From Bacteroidota bacterium (GTDB lineage Bacteria; Bacteroidota; Bacteroidia; Bacteroidales; JAAUTT01), in contig JAEYWD010000034.1 in assembly GCA_023429135.1 (NCBI GenBank), forward strand, positions 1 to 64,000: 64,000 nucleotides of DNA, in the 5' to 3' direction. Position numbers and translations under genes: made by a program. The stretch's first letter is position 1. Each line of letters starts with the position of its first letter. This document shows, in pieces, positions 27,662-36,574 of the stretch. The notes under the pieces are model-generated. The model searched no databases, had not been told where the DNA came from, and saw only the letters and a program-made list of their open reading frames with translations.

Positions 27662-27930
27662 GAAAACTGTTTAAGAATGACGGACTGTTTGTTGCGACGT
27701 TCAGTTTAATCTGTACAATCCTGATCATTTTTAATTTAGATGTTGTATACGATGACCTTAAACACCCGGAAAAAAGCACATCTCCAACAGGTTCTGGTCG
27801 TATGTTTTTTTTATTGTTATATTACATTGATAAACATGTAGGAAAAACAGGTCTGTATTCATTTTTTATCCTTTTGGCAATTTTATTTACTCATTTGTTT
27901 ATTGTTTCATTCAAGGATAAAAATGAATAA
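27658..27930 (+). CDS. Small two-helix membrane protein of unknown function
   Basis: A 90-residue protein with two hydrophobic segments (about 10-28, FVATFSLICTILIIFNLDV, and 64-84, TGLYSFFILLAILFTHLFIVS) separated by a ~35-residue polar loop rich in Lys, Ser and Gly. No family is recognised. It begins inside the stop codon of the 28-residue frame and is followed by the left copy of a hairpin-bearing direct repeat. Confidence 0.55.
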   Translation: MRKLFKNDGLFVATFSLICTILIIFNLDVVYDDLKHPEKSTSPTGSGRMFFLLLYYIDKHVGKTGLYSFFILLAILFTHLFIVSFKDKNE

Positions 27931-27953
27931 CCCCCGTTGCTCCGCGGCTGTAA

Positions 27954-28020
27954 ATCAGCACAAAGCGTTTGGCTAAGGTTCCACCTTAGTCGAATATATG
28001 TTTACAGGCTTTTGACTGAC
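27954..28020. repeat. Left copy of ~65-bp direct repeat with hairpin core
   Basis: Shares about 80% identity, by eye, with 29530-29594. Core hairpin: TTTGGCTAAGG (27968-27978), 5-nt loop, CCTTAGTCGAA (27984-27994), pairing throughout if G-T wobbles are allowed. Both copies continue into TGTTTACAGGCT, then TTGACTGA. The pair brackets the DUF4143 ATPase gene. Confidence 0.75.
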
Positions 28021-28078
28021 ATTTCAAATAGCAAGATGGGTAGATATTTTTACCCCCTATTGCCTCAAGGAACTCAAG

Positions 28079-29272
28079 TTAATATAGAAATCCAAACAAC
28101 CACAGGGGAATGGTATTACCGGTACCGTATTCAATATCGTCCTTTACCAGAAAGGCATTCTCCAATCCTTGAATTTGTTTACGTTGTTTGTTTTTGCCTC
28201 CTATTTCAAAAGTAACTGTATTATCAACAAGGAAATCCCCGGCAGGAGAAAATACAATTTTATGCATGGCCGAAAGCTGATTAACAAAAAAAGTCTCCCT
28301 GTCAGTACCTCTGTTTGTGTTTGAATATGTTATTGATTTGGCTATGTTAGGATTGTGCAGATATATTTTTTCGGGTTTCGTTAAAAAACTCATTCCAAAC
28401 GAATCATTTCGCAACTGATAAATAACAGAAGCTTTTTCCAGAAGATAAAGTAAGCGCAACAACTGATCACGTGTGGTGTCCACTTTGTGGCTTAGTTCTG
28501 TAATATTGGGTTTAAATGGCACCGACTCGGCAATAATGCCCAGCAATTTACGTAATTTAACTACAGTTCCGTAAGCTATGTTATCTATAGCTGGAAGATC
28601 ACTCTCAAGAATAAGTGCAATTACCTGAGCTAATCGCTTTGAATAGTATTCCTGCCCCTGAATGAAAAAAGGGAAAGCTCCATATTGCAAGTACTCGTTA
28701 AAAGCCATAAGTGGTTTTATCTTCGATACTATTTCCTTTGTCAGCACTTCATGATTATCAGTTATCTCTTTGAGACTAAAAGCGGGAAATGTAATCCCAT
28801 ATTTAAGCTCAATGAATTCGCGCAGTGACAATTCGTTAAAATTAAAAACCAGAGACCGGCGACTGAGATCGGCAGCACCTTCTGATAACATAAGTGCAGA
28901 TGAACATGTTATAAGTAGTTGTAATTTAGAATAGCGGTCGTATATCGTTTTTATTTCACGCGACCAATCAGGATATTTATGCACTTCATCCAATACAAGC
29001 AATTGTCCCCCTCCCTTGTAAAATTTATCAGCAAGTTCCGATATACTTACAGTGGAGATTAGAATATCATCAAGACTCAAATACAAAGCTTTTTGTGCGG
29101 GTAAACACGTTTCTTTTATGTATTGTAAAAGCATTGTAGTTTTCCCGGACCCTCTGGCACCTTTAACAATGACTAAGCGTTGACCCCGGGGCAGCTCTTT
29201 CAACAGATAACGCTTGAATAACGTTGGCGTTTCCTGCACTTTATTTGTTGAAAGTTCGAAAAATATATCCAT
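28079..29272 (-). CDS. AAA+ ATPase with DUF4143 (orphan Bacteroidota ATP-binding protein)
   Basis: A 397-residue protein starting MDIFFELSTNKV. It has Walker A GARGSGKTTML, Walker B LLVLDEVHKYPDWSREIKTIYD (characteristic of this family), sensor segment LLITCSSALML, then a winged-helix region and DUF4143 C-terminal domain (about 200-397). These ATPases are numerous in Bacteroidota and have no settled function. I start at 29272 because a promoter lies just upstream; an earlier in-frame start at 29320 would lie upstream of that -7 box. The gene is bracketed by direct repeats at 27954 and 29530, suggesting a mobile or duplicated cassette. Confidence 0.85.
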   Translation of the reverse strand: MDIFFELSTNKVQETPTLFKRYLLKELPRGQRLVIVKGARGSGKTTMLLQYIKETCLPAQKALYLSLDDILISTVSISELADKFYKGGGQLLVLDEVHKYPDWSREIKTIYDRYSKLQLLITCSSALMLSEGAADLSRRSLVFNFNELSLREFIELKYGITFPAFSLKEITDNHEVLTKEIVSKIKPLMAFNEYLQYGAFPFFIQGQEYYSKRLAQVIALILESDLPAIDNIAYGTVVKLRKLLGIIAESVPFKPNITELSHKVDTTRDQLLRLLYLLEKASVIYQLRNDSFGMSFLTKPEKIYLHNPNIAKSITYSNTNRGTDRETFFVNQLSAMHKIVFSPAGDFLVDNTVTFEIGGKNKQRKQIQGLENAFLVKDDIEYGTGNTIPLWLFGFLY

Positions 29273-29293
29273 GTTTGTTGTTTTAAGACAACA

Positions 29294-29324
29294 CAAATAT
29301 AAACTAATTGTAGTTTTCAATCAA
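29294..29324 (-). promoter_or_regulatory. Promoter of the DUF4143 ATPase gene
   Basis: On the minus strand, TTG (29322-29324) and TATATTTG (29294-29301) are separated by 20 bp, matching the Bacteroidota promoter consensus. The -7 box is 21 bp upstream of the ATG. Confidence 0.6.
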
Positions 29325-29529
29325 CACATATCGAAATGAAATGTTGATTACAAACTACATTTTCGCGAATAATAGGCATCCTAAACAGCATTAAATCTTT
29401 CTTAGCATAGTTGCGCTTTATTAAGGAAAAGAGCACATTTTTTAAATCTTCACATAAACTACTTCCGTTAGAAAGTTCCCTGAAATAAAATTGCCAGAAA
29501 TGAAAACCCCCTGTTGACCAGAGATTGTA
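29325..29529. other. Gene-poor spacer upstream of the DUF4143 gene
   Basis: No supported gene. A 73-codon minus-strand open frame crosses it (29317-29538) but runs through the ATPase promoter and into the repeat, and matches nothing I recognise. Confidence 0.4.
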
Positions 29530-29594
29530 CATTAGCAAGTGCGTTCGGCTAAGGTCCCCCCTTAGCCGAATAATGTTTACAGGCTCTTGACTGA
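29530..29594. repeat. Right copy of ~65-bp direct repeat with hairpin core
   Basis: Core is a perfect 11-bp hairpin: TTCGGCTAAGG (29543-29553), loop TCCCC, CCTTAGCCGAA (29559-29569), followed by TGTTTACAGGCTCTTGACTGA as in the left copy at 27954. Same orientation as that copy. The 190 bp that follow, to the palindrome at 29785, show nothing recognisable. Confidence 0.78.
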
Positions 29595-29784
29595 AAACAA
29601 TAATTTTAAACTCCCTTTAAATTATATCCGTTAGCAAAAATTTCCAGAAAAACCTGCTTAAAACCTAAACCTTTCATCCATAATCCCGTATCCAGGCTTA
29701 GTATATCGCAATTTCCGGGTGTTGCTTGATTTCTGCTGTGTTTGTTCCATAAAATTCCCCGGAAACCCTTGCCTTACTTATGTA

Positions 29785-29809
29785 GTGTGAAAAATTTTCC
29801 ACACTTTTT
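29785..29809. promoter_or_regulatory. Palindrome upstream of the serine hydrolase gene
   Basis: GTGTGAAAAATTTTCCACAC (29785-29804) is a palindrome with one mismatched pair, followed by five T. It lies 82 bp upstream of the hydrolase ATG. It could be an operator or a weak terminator; nothing decides between them. Confidence 0.35.
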
Positions 29810-29890
29810 AAAATAAAAGTTAAAACGTATGGTTATCTATATTGATTTATCTTGCTATTCTCGGATTTCCAACAACAGGACTTTACAATT

Positions 29891-31582
29891 ATGAGATTAT
29901 TTTTAATTCCCATTTTTATTTCTTGCTTCAACCTGGTAATGTGCGCCCAACCAAAGGATACGGGGTATATTATTCAGAGGATTGATTCATTAATCAGCCA
30001 ATCGTTGCCTGCCCAGAATCCGGGTGGAGCTGTTGCGGTGGTTTCGGGCGATAAAGTGCTTTACCAGAAAACATTTGGTATGATGAGCCTGGAATACCAG
30101 TTGCCAAATACTGAGCACTCGCTTTTCAATTTAGCCTCTGTCTCCAAGCATTTTACCGCCTTTTGTATTCTTTTACTCGAAAAAGAAGGCAAACTCAAGC
30201 TCGACGACGATATCCACATTTATCTTCCCGAATTACCCGATTACAAATATAAGGTTACCATCAGCCAATTAATTCACCATACAAGCGGTATTCCTTCGTC
30301 CGACAATCTCCGTCTTTTTGCCGGGGTACCCTTTGAAGCACCCTGGGATGCGGACGACGAAATGGATATCATTTCGCGTTATCATCAACTTAACTACATT
30401 CCAAACAGCGAAGGAAATTACTCCAACTCAGGGTATTTCTTACTTGCTAAAATTATCGAAAGCATTAGCGGCCAAACATTCGACGATTTCCTTACGGAAA
30501 AAGTTTTTCAGCCTCTTGGCATGGACGAATCTTTTGTATACGACTCGCCTGGAAAGATTATCCCTGGCAAAGCTACAGGGTATAAAAAAGTTGACAATGC
30601 TTATATTCGCATGAATACCGACGGCGAATCGGTATACGGTTCCACAAACCTTTACACAAGCGTTAAAGATATGACTCTCTGGATGCAGAACGTTCTTAAC
30701 CCAAAAGTTGGTGATCAGGAAATGATTGCAAAATTATTCTCACCCGATCATGTGCTTAATAATGGATACATCACTAACTATACTTATGGATTAAACGTAA
30801 GACATTATAAAGGCGTTAAAACGGCCGATCACAGTGGTTATGCCATGGGATTCCGGTCGCAGATTATTTTCTTCCCGAAAAACAATCTGGCCATTATTTC
30901 CATGAGCAATAATGAGAGTATCGATAATTGGTCTTTGGCGACTAATGTTGCCAACTGGTTCCTGAACGATCATTTTGTACCCGAAAAGAAATCGGAACGA
31001 AAAGAAATAAGACTTCCGGGCGATGTTTTACAAAACTACGCAGGAATTTATAAAATGACCAATGGGATGCAACTCAGCTTTGAAGTAAATAATGATACTT
31101 TTATGGTTTCGATGCCCGGTCAGCCAAAATACATTATGCGTGCTGAAAGCGAAACAGAGTTTTATGTTGATGAATTCAACGCTCGATGCAGCTTCGAGCT
31201 AGGCAGTAATGGAGAATGCCAGGAGTTAATATGGAACCAGAACAACCGCCAGCCCAAAGGCATGAAGGTGGGCGACTCGGGAATAGTTACATCGGCAGAT
31301 TTGCAGCGATATACGGGCAATTATTTCAATGAGCCGCTGGATGTAACCTATCCTGTAGTTTTGAAGAAAAATACCCTTGTGATGGTGATTCCCAAAACAT
31401 TCAAGACTTTTTATGGAGTTGACCGGGAGATAAATCTTGAATATTTCGGGAAAGACAGGTTCCTTACCCAAACCCTCGGGGTAGTGCAATTTACCCGAGA
31501 CCGTAACGGTAATGTCAATGGCTTTAAAATTGTTGATTTTGGAAGGGTGAAGAACATTGCTTTTACAAAGAAAAGGGGATAA
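29891..31582 (+). CDS. Class C beta-lactamase-fold serine hydrolase
   Basis: A 563-residue exported protein from ATG 29891; an earlier start at 29852 only adds residues before the signal peptide (MRLFLIPIFISCFNLVMCAQ). The beta-lactamase/transpeptidase-like domain (about 30-370) has catalytic SVSK (Ser83, Lys86), YSN (Tyr177-Asn179) and the third motif HSG (DHSGYAMGF). Two C-terminal beta-rich domains (about 380-563) resemble those of DUF3471-type esterases and peptidases. This family includes D-aminopeptidases and esterases more often than true antibiotic-hydrolysing AmpC, so resistance should not be assumed. It is monocistronic, ending at a terminator at 31655. Confidence 0.87.
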   Translation: MRLFLIPIFISCFNLVMCAQPKDTGYIIQRIDSLISQSLPAQNPGGAVAVVSGDKVLYQKTFGMMSLEYQLPNTEHSLFNLASVSKHFTAFCILLLEKEGKLKLDDDIHIYLPELPDYKYKVTISQLIHHTSGIPSSDNLRLFAGVPFEAPWDADDEMDIISRYHQLNYIPNSEGNYSNSGYFLLAKIIESISGQTFDDFLTEKVFQPLGMDESFVYDSPGKIIPGKATGYKKVDNAYIRMNTDGESVYGSTNLYTSVKDMTLWMQNVLNPKVGDQEMIAKLFSPDHVLNNGYITNYTYGLNVRHYKGVKTADHSGYAMGFRSQIIFFPKNNLAIISMSNNESIDNWSLATNVANWFLNDHFVPEKKSERKEIRLPGDVLQNYAGIYKMTNGMQLSFEVNNDTFMVSMPGQPKYIMRAESETEFYVDEFNARCSFELGSNGECQELIWNQNNRQPKGMKVGDSGIVTSADLQRYTGNYFNEPLDVTYPVVLKKNTLVMVIPKTFKTFYGVDREINLEYFGKDRFLTQTLGVVQFTRDRNGNVNGFKIVDFGRVKNIAFTKKRG

Positions 31583-31654
31583 AAACTAATGAAAGAAATT
31601 AAGGGAATGAAGAGAATGAAAGGAATGAAATAATTGCTTCGAATTAGAACGGAG

Positions 31655-31692
31655 AGCCTCATTAAAGCAGAAATGCATAATGAGGCTTTTTT
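31655..31692 (+). terminator. Terminator of the serine hydrolase gene
   Basis: AGCCTCATTA (31655-31664), 13-nt loop, TAATGAGGCT (31678-31687), then five more T. A perfect 10-bp stem with a T-tract. Confidence 0.85.
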
Positions 31693-31960
31693 ATTATTAG
31701 CAATGTGAGATTGACCTAAGAGCTTTTGTAACACAATAAAATTGAGGTAACAAACTCGTCCTTAAGTTTAACAATAGTGGCAATAAGATTAAATGACTGG
31801 ACGAAAAGAGTGCAGAAGACGCGAAGAAAGGGTTAAAGAGGTTGACAACTTCATCCCGGAGCTCTGCTTCATTTAGAGAAACACAACTCTGGAGTTGCAT
31901 AATTATAAAAAAGGTAGTCGGAACCTTTCTCCCTCTCTGATGGCGAGATGCTCTATTTAC
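31693..31960. other. Non-coding spacer between hydrolase and rodA
   Basis: About 270 bp without a supported gene. Together with the purine-rich GAATGAA-like stretch at 31590-31632 it looks like eroded repeat sequence. A 67-codon minus-strand frame here begins MQLQSCVSLNEAELRDEV, but it crosses the hydrolase terminator and has no recognisable family. Confidence 0.5.
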
Positions 31961-31989
31961 AAAAAAGAAAGATCAAATTATCGATCTTT
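31961..31989 (-). terminator. Terminator of the purH-mre-rodA cluster
   Basis: On the minus strand: AAAGATC, 8-nt loop, GATCTTT, then CTTTTTT. It sits immediately after the rodA stop. The stem is only 7 bp, but the T-run is good. Confidence 0.6.
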
Positions 31990-31991
31990 TG

Positions 31992-33416
31992 CTATTTCAG
32001 CAGTTCTAACCGCGATACATCCAAACGCAGCAAAATAAACAGCATTATAGTAAAGGCCCACAGCGATGACCCTCCATAGCTGAAGAAAGGTAAAGGAATT
32101 CCAATTACTGGCAACAGCCCAATCGTCATCCCGATATTAATGGTAAAATGGAAAAAGAATATGGACGCGACACAATAGCCGTAAATACGAGAAAACGTGG
32201 ATCGTTGCCGCTCCGCTATAACAATAATCCGGTACATAAGAAAAATAAAAAGGCCGATGACCACCAAAGATCCCACAAATCCCCATTCCTCACCAATGGT
32301 GCAGAAAATAAAGTCGGTACTCTGCTCGGGGACAAAGTTAAATTTGGTTTGAGTTCCCTGTAAAAATCCTTTCCCAAGCACCCCCCCCGAACCAATTGCA
32401 ATCTGGCTTTGATTTACGTTATATCCGTAACCAAGCGGGTCAGATTCGAGTCCGAGCAAAATATTCACACGCTTTTGCTGGTGAGGTTCCATAAGTTCGT
32501 GAAAAACATAATCGACAGAATTTGTAAATACAATGGCCCCAAACATAAAAAGCACGAAAGTGCTTAACAACGGAATTCTCTTAAAGAAACCAATGATTAA
32601 ATAAACCATGCCTGCAAGGAAAAAAGAAAAGGCAAGAAGTTTATAAAGATTCAAATCTTTGTGTAAAAAATAGCTGAAGAGCCAAATGAGACCAAGGGAA
32701 ACTCCATAAATGGCAATACCTAAAAATGTTTCTCTGTAACGCTTTGTAAGTATGGCAAAAAAGATGAATGCCAATATTAAAAGGACTATAAGAATATTGA
32801 TCTGTGGGAAAATAAGTGCCACAAACAAGAGAATGATCAATGTGAAACCGAAAAAAAGCACAATACCTGGTAATCCTTCACGGAAAAGGGCAAATGTAAA
32901 TGCAGTAAATACCAGAATAGATCCGGCATCGGGCTGCAGCGCAATAAGTCCTATGGGAATAACAAGAATTATAGCCACCGGAATAAGCGTACGTAAATCG
33001 GTTATTTTAACATTAAACTGACTAAGAAATTTAGCCAGCGCAAGAGCAGTTCCAATTTTTGCAAACTCCGCGGGCTGTAAAGAAAACGACCCAACAGACA
33101 GCCATGCTTTTGCCCCGTTAATTTCTTTCCCTATCACCAGCACCAGAGCCAAAAGCCCTATTGATGCAGCATAAAGCACATAAGCAAAAAAGGAGAAAAG
33201 CTTAACGTCGGTGGTAATTATCACAAAAGCCAATAAAATGGAAAGACAAATCCAAAGCATCTGCATACCATAACGCTGCGAAATATCGAAAATGCTTTTA
33301 TACCTTTCGTCGTAAACGGCAGCATAAATATTAAGCCAGCCCATCAACAGCAGGACAATATATATAAAAACCACTGTCCAGTCGAGCTCCTGAAGTATAT
33401 TGGTTTTTTTAATCAT
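31992..33416 (-). CDS. rodA: Rod shape-determining SEDS glycosyltransferase RodA
   Basis: A 474-residue polytopic membrane protein of the SEDS family (peptidoglycan polymerase of the elongasome). Motifs include SFSLQPAEFAKIGTALALAKFLS, LIALQPDAGSILVF (with the conserved functional Asp), QSQIAIGSGGVLGKGFLQGTQ, FVPEQSTDFIFCTIGEEWG and the C-terminal GIPLPFFSYGGSSL. About 100 residues longer than E. coli RodA, owing to extra mid-protein helices usual in Bacteroidota. Its start overlaps the pbp2 stop by 4 bp (ATGA), so production is coupled to its transpeptidase partner. Confidence 0.95.
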   Translation of the reverse strand: MIKKTNILQELDWTVVFIYIVLLLMGWLNIYAAVYDERYKSIFDISQRYGMQMLWICLSILLAFVIITTDVKLFSFFAYVLYAASIGLLALVLVIGKEINGAKAWLSVGSFSLQPAEFAKIGTALALAKFLSQFNVKITDLRTLIPVAIILVIPIGLIALQPDAGSILVFTAFTFALFREGLPGIVLFFGFTLIILLFVALIFPQINILIVLLILAFIFFAILTKRYRETFLGIAIYGVSLGLIWLFSYFLHKDLNLYKLLAFSFFLAGMVYLIIGFFKRIPLLSTFVLFMFGAIVFTNSVDYVFHELMEPHQQKRVNILLGLESDPLGYGYNVNQSQIAIGSGGVLGKGFLQGTQTKFNFVPEQSTDFIFCTIGEEWGFVGSLVVIGLFIFLMYRIIVIAERQRSTFSRIYGYCVASIFFFHFTINIGMTIGLLPVIGIPLPFFSYGGSSLWAFTIMLFILLRLDVSRLELLK

Positions 33417-35230
33417 GGGGCATATTTACGGTTAAAATTCAACAAATGCTGTTCTAAATGCGGACGTGTTATTGTGTCTGTGAGATATTTCTCAATAAGC
33501 AGACTAGCTACCGGACCGGCCCATGTAGCACCAAACCCGCCATTTTCAACATACACGGTAATTGCAATTTTGGGATTATTACGGGGAGCAAACGCGATAA
33601 ATATTGAATGGTCCTCACCATGAGGGTTCTGAGCAGTTCCTGTTTTGGCACAAACTTCAATATCCTTCATCCTGGCAACGGTGGCTGTTCCAGCTTTAAC
33701 AGCCATTGACATTCCTTCGATTGTAGGTGTAAAATATGCCGTATCAATATCGGTAAAGTGCTTTTCCTTGAATTTAGGATCAATATCCTCTTTACCTTTT
33801 ACTTTTTTTACAAGATGAGGGGTATAATAATATCCTTTGTTAGCCATGGTTGCAGCCATATTCGCCATTTGCAGCGGCGTTATACCTATTTCGCCCTGTC
33901 CGATAGAAAGCGAAATAACGGTAAGCGATTTCCACCTACCTTTTCCATGATAGCGATCGTAATAACCCACATCGGGAATGTAGCCATTCAGCTCATTAGG
34001 CAGGTCGGTACCTAGTTTCTTTCCAAAACCAAAGGATAAAACATGATACCGCCACATGTTGTAGGCATCGGCAAGGCTGGGATATTGTTTATTGTCGAGA
34101 ATATTTCTGAATACGTTACAGAAATAGGCATTACAGGAGTTTTGAACACCACCAATGTAATTCAAAGGTGAAGGGTGTCGGTGGCAACCCACAGTAAGCC
34201 CTCCGGCATGATAACCCAACGAACAGCCGTAAGTATTCGCAGGAGTTAATACCCCTTCCTGCATACCAATCATTCCGTTTATAAGCTTGAAAGTACTTCC
34301 CGGAGGATAAACAGCCATCACCGCCCTGTCGAACATTGGTTTATGAATAGTGTCTCTGAGCAGTGTTCCGATATTTTTTCGCCTTACACGCCCTACCAGG
34401 AGAGAAGGATCGTAAGTTGGCAGAGATGCCATTACCAGAATTTCGCCAGTTGATGGTTCAATTGCAACAACAGATCCATGCATTTTCTGCATCAGATACT
34501 CAGCATACTGCTGCAAATCGGCATCGAGCGTTGTCGTTAAATCGTTGCCAACCACTGCGGTTGTATCATATTTACCATCAAGGTAAGAACCCACCACCCG
34601 GTTATGAACATCCACAAGTAAAATATTCACCCCTTTACGTCCTCGCAGATCTTCTTCATAGGTTCGTTCGAGACCAGTAGTGCCAATATAGTCGCGAGCT
34701 TTATAGTAGGTGTTTTTGTCAATTATTTTCTGATCTACTTCTCCAACATATCCAAGCACATGAGAAGCAATTTTGTAGTTATACTTTCGCAAAGTACGCG
34801 ATTGCACATAAAATCCAGGGAACTTGTATAACTTTTCCTGCAGACGGGCATATGTAACCGCCGACATCTGTTTTACAACTTCCGAGGGTTTAAAACGGCT
34901 GTAATTACGAGCCGAATCGAGTGTATGTATTAAATAAGACTTGGGTATTTCCAGAATATTGCAAAGCTCTGCGGTATCAAATTGTTGCACCTGAAAAGGT
35001 GTAACCATTAAATCGTAAGCAGCTTCGTTGAATACAATAAGTTTACCATTCCGGTCGAGAATGAGTCCCCGGGCAGGATATTGAGTTACATTGCGTCGCG
35101 AGTTGTTTTCGGCCGAAAGCTTATAGGAGTCATCAATTACCTGCATCCAGAACAGGCGCAATATAAAAATAATTCCCACTATGCCATAAATTGCTCCAAT
35201 GACATATTTACGTTCAGTAAATGGGTTCAT
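33413..35230 (-). CDS. mrdA: Penicillin-binding protein 2 (elongasome transpeptidase)
   Basis: A 605-residue class B PBP. An N-terminal membrane anchor (about 8-30) precedes the PBP dimerisation domain (about 45-200, starting PARGLILDRNG) and the transpeptidase domain. Active-site motifs: STFK with nucleophile Ser312, SCN (GVQNSCNAYFC) and KTG (VCAKTGTAQ). It cross-links new lateral-wall peptidoglycan with RodA. It lies 1 bp after mreD and overlaps rodA by 4 bp. Confidence 0.95.
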   Translation of the reverse strand: MNPFTERKYVIGAIYGIVGIIFILRLFWMQVIDDSYKLSAENNSRRNVTQYPARGLILDRNGKLIVFNEAAYDLMVTPFQVQQFDTAELCNILEIPKSYLIHTLDSARNYSRFKPSEVVKQMSAVTYARLQEKLYKFPGFYVQSRTLRKYNYKIASHVLGYVGEVDQKIIDKNTYYKARDYIGTTGLERTYEEDLRGRKGVNILLVDVHNRVVGSYLDGKYDTTAVVGNDLTTTLDADLQQYAEYLMQKMHGSVVAIEPSTGEILVMASLPTYDPSLLVGRVRRKNIGTLLRDTIHKPMFDRAVMAVYPPGSTFKLINGMIGMQEGVLTPANTYGCSLGYHAGGLTVGCHRHPSPLNYIGGVQNSCNAYFCNVFRNILDNKQYPSLADAYNMWRYHVLSFGFGKKLGTDLPNELNGYIPDVGYYDRYHGKGRWKSLTVISLSIGQGEIGITPLQMANMAATMANKGYYYTPHLVKKVKGKEDIDPKFKEKHFTDIDTAYFTPTIEGMSMAVKAGTATVARMKDIEVCAKTGTAQNPHGEDHSIFIAFAPRNNPKIAITVYVENGGFGATWAGPVASLLIEKYLTDTITRPHLEQHLLNFNRKYAP

Positions 35231-35231
35231 A

Positions 35232-35738
35232 CTATCGTTTGTATATGATAAAGTGGCTTATTATAACCAGGGTAAAAGTGAAAAGTGTACTTAAAATTAC
35301 ACGTAAAAAAGTGTGAAAAAACAGAGAAAACTTAAATACTTCTATGTAGAAAAGAGTGAAGTGGTGGATAAAAATAAGAATCAGCGAATACTTAATTACC
35401 CATTCTATACCAAAATCGCGGATAATAGGTCTTGTTGCATTGTCGTAACCATCGCGGGGAGATATTATCTTTAAAAAGTAGGGACGGATAAACCCAGTCA
35501 AAACGCAGGCAGCAGAGTGCATTCCCCATGTGTTGGAAAAACTGTCGATTGTAAAACCTAATAAAAACGATAGGATTATTAAAAGCCAGTTTGGTGTTTC
35601 GAAAGGAAGTAACAAAATAAAGAGTACATAAAGGTACGGATTAAGATAACCGCTCCACTGGACATTGTTAAGCACTAATAGTTGCAAAACTACCAGAAAG
35701 AAAAAGCGAAGAGCAATTTTTATGTATTCACCAATCAT
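35232..35738 (-). CDS. mreD: Rod shape-determining protein MreD
   Basis: A 168-residue membrane protein with about five hydrophobic helices. Sequence conservation in MreD is low; the call rests on size, topology, the motif NPYLYVLFILLLPFETPNWLLIILSFLLG (shown as a feature of Bacteroidota MreD), and position between mreC and pbp2. It overlaps mreC by 4 bp (ATGA). Confidence 0.88.
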   Translation of the reverse strand: MIGEYIKIALRFFFLVVLQLLVLNNVQWSGYLNPYLYVLFILLLPFETPNWLLIILSFLLGFTIDSFSNTWGMHSAACVLTGFIRPYFLKIISPRDGYDNATRPIIRDFGIEWVIKYSLILIFIHHFTLFYIEVFKFSLFFHTFLRVILSTLFTFTLVIISHFIIYKR

Positions 35739-36559
35739 TTTTCCGTTTCTGTTTTCAATTGAGTTACTTCTTCCTTTGTAAGATCTTCAATAACCGAAAC
35801 ATAGCTCAGTGTTTTAAAAACCGTACTAATTTTTACTTCGATACTTAAAAAGTTACCGTCTTTAAGTTTAGAACTCGACACCGTTCCAATCATAATTCCT
35901 TCGGGGAAAGATCCTGTGTAACCGGTGGTAACTACTGTATCGCCTTTATTTACCTGAACGTGCTGTGGTATGTCTTTTAAAGTGCAATATTCAAAATTCT
36001 TCCCGTCCCAGGTAACCGACCCAAGATAATTGTTCTTCTTTAAACGGGCGCTTACTCTAAAATCAACATTTAATAAAGGCATTACATTGGCAAAATTCTC
36101 TGAGACTCCATTTACAAGTCCCACAATCCCTTCTGGTCCAATTACTGCCATATCAGGCTTAATGCCATGTTTAGCTCCCTTATTCAGTGTAATGTAATTA
36201 TATTGCTTATTTACTGTGTTATTCACAACTTTAGCTTCCTGAACACGATATTGTTGCTTAAAAATTAAATCGTTTATGAGAATTTTAGTTGTATCAAAGG
36301 TGCCGTAATTGCTCTTGAGATAATTGCGCAGCATAGCATTTTCGCGGGCAAGAGCCTTGTTTGCTTCTTTAAGAGATAAATACTCCTTTAAGTCGGAAAC
36401 AGCACCATAAACGGAACCTGAAACAGCTTTAGCCTTAACAGCATAAGAGGCGCTATGGTAACGGTTGTTCTGAACCAGCATAATAATGCTTATTACCTCC
36501 AGGGCAATAAACATTAAAAGAAAATGATACGTGTATAAAATCTTAAGCAGGTTACGCAT
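35735..36559 (-). CDS. mreC: Rod shape-determining protein MreC
   Basis: A 274-residue protein with a short cytoplasmic tail, one membrane helix (about 12-28), a coiled coil (about 45-90) and the MreC beta-barrel domain (about 105-260: KVVNNTVNKQYNYITLNKGAKHGIKPDMAVIGPEGIVG). It scaffolds the elongasome in the periplasm. 15 bp separate it from mreB. Confidence 0.94.
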   Translation of the reverse strand: MRNLLKILYTYHFLLMFIALEVISIIMLVQNNRYHSASYAVKAKAVSGSVYGAVSDLKEYLSLKEANKALARENAMLRNYLKSNYGTFDTTKILINDLIFKQQYRVQEAKVVNNTVNKQYNYITLNKGAKHGIKPDMAVIGPEGIVGLVNGVSENFANVMPLLNVDFRVSARLKKNNYLGSVTWDGKNFEYCTLKDIPQHVQVNKGDTVVTTGYTGSFPEGIMIGTVSSSKLKDGNFLSIEVKISTVFKTLSYVSVIEDLTKEEVTQLKTETEK

Positions 36560-36574
36560 CTGGGAAATCCCTCA

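Noticed and set aside
27937..28215. 92-codon plus-strand open frame
   Set aside because: It crosses the left direct repeat and the end of the ATPase gene on the other strand.
29317..29538. 73-codon minus-strand open frame
   Set aside because: It overlaps the promoter of the DUF4143 gene and enters the right repeat; no family recognised.
29891..31582. Antibiotic-resistance AmpC beta-lactamase
   Set aside because: Has the fold and active-site motifs, but its length and C-terminal beta domains fit peptidase or esterase relatives better; resistance is not supported.
31697..31900. 67-codon minus-strand open frame
   Set aside because: It starts in eroded repeat-like sequence, and its C-terminal part is hydrophobic noise next to the hydrolase terminator.
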